This document shows positions 8,428-15,952 of a stretch of 64,000 nucleotides of DNA, piece after piece; the first letter of the stretch is position 1; each line of letters opens with the position of its first letter. Under the pieces are notes generated by a model that saw nothing but the letters and a program-made list of their open reading frames with translations, ran no database searches and had not been told where the DNA came from. The position numbers were made by a program, and so were the translations under genes. Source of the DNA: Bradyrhizobium_A sp052115025 (GTDB lineage: Bacteria > Pseudomonadota > Alphaproteobacteria > Rhizobiales > Xanthobacteraceae); contig NZ_JBFRFW010000009.1 in NCBI RefSeq assembly GCF_052115025.1, forward strand, positions 124,001-188,000. The letters run 5' to 3'.

Positions 8428-9186
8428 ATGGGTTCGCTGAACGGCAAGACGTGTATCGTGACGGGCGGCGCCGGGAGTCTCGGCGTCGCGGCCGCGCGCC
8501 TGTTTCTGAAAGAGGGCGCGAAGGTGATGCTGCTCGATCGCCGCGAGGCCGAGCTGCAGCAGGCCGCGGCGACGCTGGCGTCAGCCGACGTTGCCGGCAT
8601 GGCGGTGGATGTCACCGACCGCGCGAGCGTCGAAGCCGCGCTCGACGCCGCGGTGGCGCGCTTCGGCAAGATCGACGTGCTGTTTTCCAACGCCGGCAAT
8701 TTCGGCACGGTGCGGCCGATCGCCGAGTATCCGGAGGATGTGTTCGACGCGGTCTATGCGGTGCATGTCAAGGGCGCTTTCCTGATGTGCAAGCTCGCCG
8801 CGCCGCGCATGAACGATGGCGGCAGCATCATCATCACCTCGAGCGTCGCCGGCACCCGCGGCGATCCCGGCGTTTATGCCTATATCACCGCCAAGCATGC
8901 CCAGGTCGGGCTGATGCGCTGCCTCGCCAAGGAACTCGCCGGCCGCCGCATCCGCGTCAACACCATTCATCCCGGGCCGATCGCCAACGATTTCCAGCAG
9001 CGGGTGGAAGATGATCTCAGCGAGATCATCGGCCGCAACGCCACCGAGTTCTTCGACAGCCAGATCCCGCTCGGCCGCCACGCCTCGCCCGACGAGGTCG
9101 CCAAGTCCGTGGTCTACCTCGCGTCCGACCAGAGCAGCTTCACCACCGGCGCCATGCTGATGGTCGACGGCGGCATGAGCGCGTGA
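8428..9186 (+). CDS. short-chain dehydrogenase/reductase (SDR)
   Basis: A 252-residue classical SDR. The cofactor loop is TGGAGSLG (residues 12-19), the NAG motif is SNAGNFG, the catalytic serine is in ITSSVAG and the active-site pair is YITAK. The ending TTGAMLMVDGGMSA is typical. The acidic DRR after strand 2 suggests NAD preference. The start ATG at 8428 follows a GGGGAG ribosome site. It sits 85 bases after the dioxygenase-like cupin and probably acts in the same pathway, for example oxidising an alcohol to a ketone that the cupin then cleaves (inference). Confidence 0.8.
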   Translation: MGSLNGKTCIVTGGAGSLGVAAARLFLKEGAKVMLLDRREAELQQAAATLASADVAGMAVDVTDRASVEAALDAAVARFGKIDVLFSNAGNFGTVRPIAEYPEDVFDAVYAVHVKGAFLMCKLAAPRMNDGGSIIITSSVAGTRGDPGVYAYITAKHAQVGLMRCLAKELAGRRIRVNTIHPGPIANDFQQRVEDDLSEIIGRNATEFFDSQIPLGRHASPDEVAKSVVYLASDQSSFTTGAMLMVDGGMSA

Positions 9187-9261
9187 GGGTCGAGCGTTGA
9201 CGTAGTGTCGTTGTTGGTGCCCTAAGTCATACCGGCTGCAGCTGCATGCGCGCCCCTTTCT

Positions 9262-9380
9262 CCTCATGGTGAGAAGGCGCGCCAGCGCCGTCTCGAACCA
9301 TGAGGCCGAGGCGCACGCCACTCCGCGCTGCCCGGGCCTTCATCCTTCGAGACGCGGCTGCGCCGCTCCTCAGGATGAGG
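9262..9380. repeat. CCTCAT palindromic repeat pair, copy 1
   Basis: Two adjoining hairpin units. Unit one runs from CCTCATGGTGAGAAGGCGCG to the complementary CGAACCATGAGG. Unit two runs from TCATCCTTCGAGACGCGGC to GCCGCTCCTCAGGATGAGG. The same pair recurs at seven other intergenic sites in this window. Confidence 0.85.
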
Positions 9381-9411
9381 GGAGAGGAAGGGGCTGCGCC
9401 TCGTCACAGCC

Positions 9412-9549
9412 GTCATTCCGGACGACGCGAAGCGGCGATCCGGAATCTCGAAGCTTCGGCAGGGTGAGCGGTCGAGATTCCGGGTTCGTCGCGGAGCCTG
9501 TCATCGGGCCGCGCTTTGCGCGGACCCGTTGGCGACGCCCCGGAATGAC
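9412..9549. repeat. composite repeat bounded by GTCATTCCGG/CCGGAATGAC
   Basis: Perfect 10-base inverted ends (GTCATTCCGG and CCGGAATGAC) enclose about 118 bases. Its inner part (GGAGCCTGTCATCGGGCCGC onward) is the reverse complement of the element found at 29194 and 35299, so this is a third, inverted and diverged member of that family. Confidence 0.75.
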
Positions 9550-9598
9550 CGTGGAGTGGCATCGGGCCTGCAGTTTTTCGCTTCGCCCACCTCTCCAC

Positions 9599-9627
9599 AA
9601 AAAGATGCCCGGCACAAGGCCGGGCAT
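9599..9627 (-). terminator. rho-independent terminator of the aminotransferase-moaF-moaE operon
   Basis: Read on the reverse strand, a 9-bp stem (ATGCCCGGC with GCCGGGCAT) and 5-base loop are followed by CTTTTTG. It lies about 85 bases after the stop of the SDR at 9711, the last gene of the reverse operon. Confidence 0.8.
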
Positions 9628-9710
9628 GGAGGGAGGAGCACGCTTGGAGAGCCTCAGGAAACGGCGCGGCGGAGCGTGTGGCCGCCGGGCCGGAGCTGGT
9701 CCAATAATCC

Positions 9711-10499
9711 TCAGTCGGCAAAGCCGATGGTCGGCAGGTCCACCACCGAGGAGCCGCCATCGACCGGAAGCATCGCGCCGCACACCATCGCCGCCTCGTC
9801 GGAGGCGAGGAAGCAGATGACATTGGCGACCTCGTCCGGCTCGGCCGGACGCCGCATCGGCACGTTGCGGGTGACGAGCTGGTAGGCCGCTTCGATCGAG
9901 GGCAGGCGATGCTTCTCAATGATGACGTCCATCTCACCGTCGGCCATGTCGGTCTTGACCCATCCCGGGCACACCGCATTGGTGCGCACGCCGCGCGGGC
10001 CGAAGTCGCGCGCCAGTGACTTGGTCAGGCCGACCAGGGCATGCTTCATGGTGACATAGCCCGCCACCTCGGGGCCGGCGAACAGGCCGGCAAGCGACGA
10101 CACCACGACAATGTTGCCGCGCCGCTTCTGCAGCGACGGCAGCGCCGCGCGCGCGGAAACGAAGGCGGTGTCGAGGTTGGAGTGAGTGGCCTGACGCCAG
10201 GTGGCGTCGTCCATCTCCTCGACGGTGCCGAAGCCGTGGCCGCCGGCATTGGCCACCAGCACGTCGAGGCCGCCGAACGTGTCCATGGCGAGTTCGACCG
10301 CGCTGCGCATGTCGCTGCCATCGGCGGCGTCACCGACGGCGACCAGCGCGCCGGTGTCGGCGGCAACCCGCTCCAGCGGCTCCCGGCGCCGGCCCATGAC
10401 GATGGCCTTGCCGCCGTCCGCTTGGAAGCGGCGGGCGACGGCCGCGCCGATGCCCGTGCCGCCGCCGGTGATCAGTGCGATCTTGTTGGCGAAGCGCAT
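9711..10499 (-). CDS. moaE: MoaE-like short-chain dehydrogenase of the monoamine locus
   Basis: A 262-residue SDR with cofactor loop TGGGTGIG (about residues 10-17), NAG motif ANAGGHG, catalytic VVSSLAG, active-site YVTMK and a conserved C-terminal CGAMLPVDGGSS. The basic GRRREP after strand 2 suggests NADP. It lies 16 bases downstream of moaF, the order known from the monoamine (moaEF) regulon of Klebsiella, where the name refers to monoamine metabolism and not to molybdopterin synthesis. A role in handling the aldehyde or hydroxy product of amine oxidation is inferred. The ATG at 10499 has a GAGGA ribosome site. Confidence 0.72.
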   Translation of the reverse strand: MRFANKIALITGGGTGIGAAVARRFQADGGKAIVMGRRREPLERVAADTGALVAVGDAADGSDMRSAVELAMDTFGGLDVLVANAGGHGFGTVEEMDDATWRQATHSNLDTAFVSARAALPSLQKRRGNIVVVSSLAGLFAGPEVAGYVTMKHALVGLTKSLARDFGPRGVRTNAVCPGWVKTDMADGEMDVIIEKHRLPSIEAAYQLVTRNVPMRRPAEPDEVANVICFLASDEAAMVCGAMLPVDGGSSVVDLPTIGFAD

Positions 10500-10515
10500 G
10501 GCGAATCCTCTCCGC

Positions 10516-11343
10516 TCAGAGCGTGTGGACGGTGGTGTTGACGAGCTTGCTGACGGCGCCGACCTGGAAGTTGCTGACACTCGAGAGGCTGTCGTCGGCA
10601 TAGCCGAAGATCTTGCCGGTGGTCTTCATCTGCTCGAGATCGACCAGCACCGCGCCGAGCGTCGGCACCACCTTTTCGCGCCAGATGAACAGGTAAAGCC
10701 TGTCGGCGATCTTGATGTAGTGCGCGCGGTCGACGTCGGCGAGGCCTTTTTCGGCGCCGGACAGGCAGTGCCAGGCGTAGCGGTGCTCGTTGAGATAAAT
10801 GTGCTCGTAGACTTCGTGTGGATTGTAGCGATGCTGCAGGCGGATGCCGGTCAGCTCGGTTGTCGCGGCATGATGCGCGGCGGCGGCGGTGAACGGCTGG
10901 TCGATCGAAGCGAACTGGATGTCGGCGCCGACGGACGTCAGTTCCTGCTGCTGCTGGGCCTGGCGGAAGATGCTGCGGTGGGCGACCTCGCCGGCCGGCA
11001 GTTGTGCCACGACCGAGGTGGCGACCTTGCGGTCGAGGTCGAACACCAGCGACACCGAGGCCGGCGGGCGGGCGTCGGGCAGCACGAAGTCGACAAAATA
11101 GATGCCGGGCCGCAGGCAGGTGGCGAGGCAGTGGCTGTCGCCGCTGCCGGCCGCGCCGTTGAAGTTGATGGCGCCGTCCTTGCCGAATGTGCAGGTCGCG
11201 GTGCGGCCGTCGGCGAAGTGCAGGGTGATGGTCTTGCCGTCGAGATCCGCCGAGCGCACGAGATTGTTGTTGTCGGGCGCGAAGCTCTGCGCCAGGGCGC
11301 CTACGGAAATCCAGTTGGTGGCGTCGGCAGAAGCGTTGGTCAT
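10516..11343 (-). CDS. moaF: MoaF family protein
   Basis: A 275-residue protein matching the MoaF family, which has an N-terminal and a C-terminal beta-rich domain. The first half shows the strand pattern KTITLHFADGRTATCTFG and the second half holds the conserved RYNPHEVYEHIYLNEHRYAW and IKIADRLYLFIWREKVVPTL. The family is often labelled molybdenum cofactor biosynthesis protein F, but its gene neighbourhood, here as in Klebsiella, is monoamine catabolism; its biochemical role is unknown. It has no signal peptide. It starts two bases after the aminotransferase stop, so the genes are co-translated. Confidence 0.8.
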   Translation of the reverse strand: MTNASADATNWISVGALAQSFAPDNNNLVRSADLDGKTITLHFADGRTATCTFGKDGAINFNGAAGSGDSHCLATCLRPGIYFVDFVLPDARPPASVSLVFDLDRKVATSVVAQLPAGEVAHRSIFRQAQQQQELTSVGADIQFASIDQPFTAAAAHHAATTELTGIRLQHRYNPHEVYEHIYLNEHRYAWHCLSGAEKGLADVDRAHYIKIADRLYLFIWREKVVPTLGAVLVDLEQMKTTGKIFGYADDSLSSVSNFQVGAVSKLVNTTVHTL

Positions 11344-11345
11344 GG

Positions 11346-12743
11346 TCACTCGTCGGTCGATGAGGGGGAGGTGAAGTCGGTGAGCATCTCGCCGAACACG
11401 CGGTCGTAGGTCGCGATGTCGTCGAGGGTCGTGAATGGCGAGACCAGCGCCATGTTGTGGAACGGCGTCAGCAACACGTTGCGGTTGGCGAAATAAAGAT
11501 GACTGAGCAGCTCGATGTCGTCGGAGCGGGCGCGCGCGGCCTCGCCGCCGCTGCGCGGGCGCTGTGGCAGGTAGAGATACTCCACCCGCGCGCCCATTCG
11601 CGTCACATGCCACGGCAGGTTGAACTGCGCGATCCGCCGCGCGATGACCTTTTCCAGCGCCTGCGCCACCATGGTCATCTGGCGGTAGCTCGCCTCCGTG
11701 ATCACCTCGTCCAGCGAGGTGCGGATGGCGCGCAGCGTCAGCGCGTTGGCGGCCAGCGTGCCGCCGAAGCCGTAGTGGTTGATGCCGGGGCCGGCGGTGA
11801 TGTGCTCCAGCGCCTTGCCGAGGTGCTCGCTCATGCCGTAGACGGCGCTGGGAATGCCGCCGGCCAGCACCTTGCCGAGCACCACCATATCCGGGTCGAG
11901 GCCGAGCGCGCCGGTGCCGCCGGACGGACCCATGCAGATGGTGTGGGTCTCGTCGATGATCAGCAGCGTGCCGGCCGCGCGGGTCAGGCGGCGCAGGCCG
12001 TCGTGGAAGCCGTCGACGGCCGGCACCATGCCGATGTTGGTCATGTGCGGTTCGGCCAGCACGGCGGCGACGTCGCGGTCGGCGAGCGCCGCCTCGAGCG
12101 CGGCGAGGTCGTTGAACTCCACCACCTTGGTGGTGCGGTTGAAATCGACGCCGTTGGGATTGACGCCGTGCTGCGGCCGCATCGCGCCGTCGCGCAATTC
12201 GACCTGCGTCTCGTCGACCGAGCCGTGATACTTGCCGTTGAACACCAGCACCTTGTCGCGGCCGGTGATCATCCGCGCGATGCGCAGCGCGAAGCGATTG
12301 GCTTCGGTCGCCGAGGTCGCGAGCTGCCAGTACGGCACGCGAAAGCGCCGGCCGAGCTCGCGGCTGACCGCGATGGCGTCGCGGGTCGGCAGCATGTAGG
12401 ACGCGCCCTGGGTGATCGCCTCGCCGATGCTCTTCGCCAGCGCCGGATGGGCGTGGCCGAACATGCAGGCGGAATCGCCGAGGCAGAAGTCGACGTAGGT
12501 GTGGCCGTCGACGTCGGTCAGCCGCGCGCCCTGCGCGCTCTCGGCGAAGATCGGGAACGGCGTGCCCCACTGGCTCATCCAGTGCAGCGGCACGCCATGG
12601 GGCATGTGCTGCAGCGCTTCCGCGTGCAGCTGCTGCGCCCGCGGCCGTTGTTCCCGAAATTTCCGCTCTTCCCGGGCGCGCAGTGCCGCCAGAGTGTGCG
12701 GAGCGACACCATGTGTGGCGTCGCCGTCTGCCGATAGCGCCAT
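11346..12743 (-). CDS. class III PLP-dependent aminotransferase
   Basis: A 465-residue fold-type I enzyme of the glutamate-1-semialdehyde aminomutase/omega-aminotransferase group. The PLP aspartate is in LLIIDETHT (D264) and the Schiff-base lysine in VVLGKVLAGG (K291). A phosphate-binding turn appears as SATEANRFALRIAR. It is the first gene of the reverse operon and lies 54 bases downstream of the dyad at 12797-12814 shared with the amine oxidase and amidohydrolase promoters. With an amine oxidase across the divergent promoter, a role in amine or amino-acid deamination is likely; the substrate cannot be read from the sequence. Confidence 0.82.
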   Translation of the reverse strand: MALSADGDATHGVAPHTLAALRAREERKFREQRPRAQQLHAEALQHMPHGVPLHWMSQWGTPFPIFAESAQGARLTDVDGHTYVDFCLGDSACMFGHAHPALAKSIGEAITQGASYMLPTRDAIAVSRELGRRFRVPYWQLATSATEANRFALRIARMITGRDKVLVFNGKYHGSVDETQVELRDGAMRPQHGVNPNGVDFNRTTKVVEFNDLAALEAALADRDVAAVLAEPHMTNIGMVPAVDGFHDGLRRLTRAAGTLLIIDETHTICMGPSGGTGALGLDPDMVVLGKVLAGGIPSAVYGMSEHLGKALEHITAGPGINHYGFGGTLAANALTLRAIRTSLDEVITEASYRQMTMVAQALEKVIARRIAQFNLPWHVTRMGARVEYLYLPQRPRSGGEAARARSDDIELLSHLYFANRNVLLTPFHNMALVSPFTTLDDIATYDRVFGEMLTDFTSPSSTDE

Positions 12744-12796
12744 GCCGTCCTCTCAAGCCATGGTTGCCATGATCGGGAGAAACGGCCGGGATCGCC

Positions 12797-12814
12797 ATCA
12801 GCCGAATGGTTGAT
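12797..12814. promoter_or_regulatory. amine-regulon dyad, copy 1
   Basis: ATCAGCCGAATGGTTGAT, an inverted repeat of ATCARCC/GGTTGAT arms with a 4-base spacer. It lies 54 bases upstream of the aminotransferase start on the reverse strand. The same 18-bp pattern precedes the amine oxidase (13737) and the amidohydrolase (15878). The neighbouring LuxR-type regulator is the obvious candidate binder. Confidence 0.65.
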
Positions 12815-12844
12815 CGGGACGCCGTGCTCGACAAAGGGCACTGT

Positions 12845-12876
12845 CAGTCAAGCGTGGCCCGCAAATTGCTTGACTG
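12845..12876. promoter_or_regulatory. 9-bp inverted repeat upstream of the LuxR-type gene
   Basis: CAGTCAAGC and its exact complement GCTTGACTG are separated by 14 bases, 74 bases before the regulator's start codon. It differs from the amine-regulon dyad and may be a separate operator, for instance for autoregulation. Confidence 0.45.
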
Positions 12877-12950
12877 AGCCAGCCGCGTACCGCAGCGTTC
12901 GCCCCAACGGGTGCATGAAGAATCCCGGCGGAGGAGAGTTGGAGGGCACC

Positions 12951-13634
12951 ATGGACATGATGACGGACGTCGTGGATCCGGCGGCGGAACGGACCATGCA
13001 ATTCGCCAATGACGTGCTGGAGGCGAGCGGCGCAGCGTTCTACCGGGTCAACCCGGACATGACGCTCGGGAACTTCTTGTTGCGCGGCGTGCCCATGGAT
13101 TTCCATCGTCAGTATGTCGAGCGAATGAACCGCTTCGATCCGCTGCATGTGCGCAACATGCAGGCGACCCGCCGCGGTGTGGCCCGCCTCACCGACGAGA
13201 TCGCCGCGACCCATACCCCGGATGTCGCGACCTACCGTTCGTTCTCATGCCATTTCGGCATCGGCGACATGATCGAGTTCTTCTTCCGCCAGGACAGTCG
13301 CATCGTCGCCGGCATGAGCGTGATGTGGCGGGACGGCACTCCGGTTCCGGACAGCGCCATGACCATGGCGGCCAAGATGCACGAGTACATGGAGTTCACG
13401 CTGCTGCGTGATGCATCGCTGGAAACCCTCGACCGCAAGGTCACCCGCTATGGGCTGACGGGGCGGGAGCGCGAGGTCATCGACCTGTTGTGCTGCGGCC
13501 GCACCAACCGCGAGATCAGTGCCTGCCTGGAAATTAGCCTGGCGACCGTCAAGACCCACCTGCTGCATATCTTCGAGAAGCTCGGGGTGGAGAACCGCTC
13601 GGCGGTGGTTGCCCTGATGTCCCGGTTCCACTGA
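12951..13634 (+). CDS. LuxR-family transcriptional regulator
   Basis: A 227-residue regulator. The C-terminal ~65 residues are a clear LuxR/NarL-type HTH: LTGREREVIDLLCCGRTNRE, then ISLATVKTHLLHIFEKLGV. The N-terminal ~150 residues contain neither a receiver aspartate pocket nor an obvious autoinducer-binding motif, so it is probably a ligand-sensing or orphan domain. I chose the ATG at 12951, six bases after a GGAGG site. It stands between the divergent amine operons, and in Klebsiella the monoamine locus also has a LuxR-type activator (MoaR), so control of this locus is the best inference. Confidence 0.8.
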   Translation: MDMMTDVVDPAAERTMQFANDVLEASGAAFYRVNPDMTLGNFLLRGVPMDFHRQYVERMNRFDPLHVRNMQATRRGVARLTDEIAATHTPDVATYRSFSCHFGIGDMIEFFFRQDSRIVAGMSVMWRDGTPVPDSAMTMAAKMHEYMEFTLLRDASLETLDRKVTRYGLTGREREVIDLLCCGRTNREISACLEISLATVKTHLLHIFEKLGVENRSAVVALMSRFH

Positions 13635-13736
13635 AACGGCGGCCGGAGCCCTTGCCGGCTGTTGCGGAATGCGCCGTCCCGGTGCCGCGGTTTGCGGCTG
13701 GCTTCGCAGTTGGTCTTGTCATGTTGCAGCGCGGTC

Positions 13737-13754
13737 GTCCACCGAACGGTTGAT
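13737..13754. promoter_or_regulatory. amine-regulon dyad, copy 2
   Basis: GTCCACCGAACGGTTGAT matches copy 1 at 14 of 18 positions and keeps the right arm GGTTGAT intact. It ends 57 bases before the amine oxidase start. It overlaps a second local palindrome, CGGTTGA-TTT-TCAACCG (13747-13763), so the site may be extended or bound by two dimers. Confidence 0.6.
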
Positions 13755-13810
13755 TTTCAACCGGGCCGGCCGCGCTGACACTCGTGCAGGTTCATCAAGG
13801 GTAAAATGCC

Positions 13811-15811
13811 ATGTCGCAAACGGACACCTGCGCCTGCGCCCCGGCGGCGGAAAAGGCCCTGGGGGTCGGTCATCCGCTCGATCCGCTGTCGCTCCGGGAA
13901 ATCGAGCTGGCCACCAGCCTGCTGACGGCCAACCAGAAACTCGGCCCGGAAACGCGCTTTGCCATGGTCCATCTGGCGGAGCCGACCAAGGCGGAGCTCG
14001 CGGCCCATGCCGGCGGCGCAGCGCTCGCCCGCCGGGCTTTCCTGCTGGTGCTGGATGCACGCACGGGTGCCGCCCACGAGGCCGTAGTCGACCTGACGGC
14101 CGGGGCGGTCAGCCAGTGGGCGCGTCTGCCCAACGATGCCGCGCCTTACGGCCAGCCGCCGGTCATGCTCGAGGAATTCGCGCGCTGCGAGCAGATCGTC
14201 AAGGCGGATGAGGGCTGGCGGCGGGCGATGCGCCGCCGCGGCCTCACCGATGCCGACATGGAGCTGGCGCAGATCGATCCGTTCTCGTCCGGCTTCTTCG
14301 GTCGTGACGTCGAGAAGGGCCGCCGCATCGTTCGGGCCGTCAGCTACTATCGCTCTCACCTCAAGGACAACGGCTACGCCCATCCGATCGAGGGCGTGGT
14401 CGCGGTCGTCGATCTCGTCGCCAACCGTGTCACCGACCTCGTCGACGACGAGGTGACGGTGCCGATCCCGCGCAAGAACCGCGACTACAATCGCGAGTCG
14501 ATCACGGAGACGCGCACCGACATCAAGCCGCTGCACGTCGTGCAGCCGGAGGGCGCGAGCTTTTCCGTGGATGGCTGGGAGGTGTCCTGGCAGCGCTGGA
14601 CTTTCCGTGTCGGCTTCACGCCGCGCGAGGGCCTCGTGCTGCACCAGCTGTCCTACGACGACAAAGGCAGGAAGCGCTCGATCATCCATCGCGCCAGTGT
14701 CACCGAGATGGTGGTGCCCTACGCCGATCCCACTGCCAACCACTACTGGAAGAGCGCGTTCGACGCCGGCGAGTATGGCCTCGGCAAGCTCGCCAACGCG
14801 CTGGAGCTGGGGTGCGACTGCCTCGGCCATATCCGCTATTTCGACATTCCGGCGGCCGACGACCTCGGTCGCCCGTTCGTGATGAAGAACGCGGTGTGCA
14901 TGCATGAGGAGGACTACGGCATCCTGTGGAAGCACTATGAGTTCCGCAACAACACCTATGAAGTGCGCCGCTCCCGCCGCCTGGTGATCAGCTTCTTCGC
15001 CACCGTCGGCAATTATGATTACGGTTTCTACTGGTATCTCTACCAGGACGGCACCATCCAGCTCGAGGCCAAGCTCACCGGCATCATCCAGACCGCGGCG
15101 GTGGCGCCGGGGTCGACCTATCCGTGGGGCGGCATGGTCGATGACGGTCTCGGCGGCCCGACCCACCAGCACTTCTTCAATGTGCGGCTGCACATGGATC
15201 TCGATGGCGGCGGCAACAGCGTCACCGAGCACGAGTTCGTGCCGCGGCCCTGGGGCAAGGACAATCCCTATGGCAACGTGTTCGACACCACCAGCCGCAC
15301 GCTGCAGCGCGAGCGCGACGCCGCCCGCATCGCCGACGGCGCCACCGGCCGCTACTGGAAGGTGATCAATCCCAACCAGAAGAACAGCGTCGGCAAGCCG
15401 ACCGGCTACAAGCTGATCGTGCAGCCGAGCCCGCTGATGCTGGCCCAGGAAGGCAGCACCGTGCGCCATCGCGGCGGCTTCGCCACCCGCCATGTCTGGG
15501 TGACGCGACATGACCCCGCGGAGAAGTATGCCAGCGGCGACTATCCCAATGTCCATGCCGGTGGCGACGGCCTGCCGCGCTACATCCAGCACAACCGCGA
15601 CATCGACAACCAGGACATCGTGCTGTGGCACTCGTTCGGTCACACCCATGTCTGCAAGCCGGAGGATTTTCCGGTGATGCCGGTGGAATATGCCGGCTTC
15701 ATGCTGAAGCCGAACGGCTTCTTCGATGCCAATCCGGCTATGGACCTGCCGGCCGAGCGCAACGCGCGCAGCGTCGACGGCCGCGACGCGAACGGCCATT
15801 GCTGCAGCTGA
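13811..15811 (+). CDS. copper-containing (topaquinone) primary amine oxidase, cytosolic type
   Basis: A 666-residue copper amine oxidase, converting a primary amine, O2 and water to an aldehyde, ammonia and H2O2. The cofactor consensus N-Y-D-Y is at 401-404, making Y402 the tyrosine that self-processes to topaquinone. Copper ligands are H452 and H454 (THQHFF) plus a histidine of GHTH (611/613). D318 in FDAGEYG is the likely catalytic base. There is no signal peptide, and the length matches the cytosolic Arthrobacter phenylethylamine oxidase type instead of periplasmic TynA. It follows the LuxR-type regulator and the dyad at 13737. Phenylethylamine, tyramine or related amines are likely substrates (family knowledge); none is proven. 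Confidence 0.92.
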   Translation: MSQTDTCACAPAAEKALGVGHPLDPLSLREIELATSLLTANQKLGPETRFAMVHLAEPTKAELAAHAGGAALARRAFLLVLDARTGAAHEAVVDLTAGAVSQWARLPNDAAPYGQPPVMLEEFARCEQIVKADEGWRRAMRRRGLTDADMELAQIDPFSSGFFGRDVEKGRRIVRAVSYYRSHLKDNGYAHPIEGVVAVVDLVANRVTDLVDDEVTVPIPRKNRDYNRESITETRTDIKPLHVVQPEGASFSVDGWEVSWQRWTFRVGFTPREGLVLHQLSYDDKGRKRSIIHRASVTEMVVPYADPTANHYWKSAFDAGEYGLGKLANALELGCDCLGHIRYFDIPAADDLGRPFVMKNAVCMHEEDYGILWKHYEFRNNTYEVRRSRRLVISFFATVGNYDYGFYWYLYQDGTIQLEAKLTGIIQTAAVAPGSTYPWGGMVDDGLGGPTHQHFFNVRLHMDLDGGGNSVTEHEFVPRPWGKDNPYGNVFDTTSRTLQRERDAARIADGATGRYWKVINPNQKNSVGKPTGYKLIVQPSPLMLAQEGSTVRHRGGFATRHVWVTRHDPAEKYASGDYPNVHAGGDGLPRYIQHNRDIDNQDIVLWHSFGHTHVCKPEDFPVMPVEYAGFMLKPNGFFDANPAMDLPAERNARSVDGRDANGHCCS

Positions 15812-15818
15812 CCCAGCA

Positions 15819-15847
15819 CAATCCGGCGCCCGGGCGGCGCCGGATTG
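15819..15847 (+). terminator. hairpin after the amine oxidase gene
   Basis: A perfect 12-bp stem (CAATCCGGCGCC with GGCGCCGGATTG) closes a 5-base loop, eight bases after the stop codon. It lacks a T-run, so it may attenuate or stabilise the transcript rather than fully terminate it. Confidence 0.5.
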
Positions 15848-15877
15848 CGGCCCGCCGTGGCGGCGGAGCTGCGACAC

Positions 15878-15895
15878 ATCAGCCATATGGTTGAT
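15878..15895. promoter_or_regulatory. amine-regulon dyad, copy 3
   Basis: ATCAGCCATATGGTTGAT differs from copy 1 only in the spacer. It ends 58 bases before the ATG at 15953, the same distance as in front of the amine oxidase. This indicates that the amidohydrolase has its own promoter under the same regulator. Confidence 0.65.
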
Positions 15896-15952
15896 TGTTC
15901 GTGACGCGCCGTCGGCAATGATCTGATGACAGTTGGACAGGACGTTTTTCCC

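Larger units (their letters stand above)
9187..9598. other. intergenic region filled with repeats
   Basis: There is no coding frame with a ribosome site between the SDR stop and the terminator at 9599. The stretch consists mainly of one copy of the CCTCAT palindromic repeat pair (9262-9380) and a composite element (9412-9549), both described separately. Confidence 0.7.

Noticed and set aside
9262..9549. Insertion sequence or CRISPR in the repeat-rich gap
   Set aside because: There is no transposase frame, target duplication or regularly spaced repeat-spacer structure. The elements are short palindromic repeats.
10516..12834. Single 772-residue frame spanning moaF and the aminotransferase
   Set aside because: Its N-terminal part reads the aminotransferase gene in the wrong frame. 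The two real genes are separate and two bases apart.
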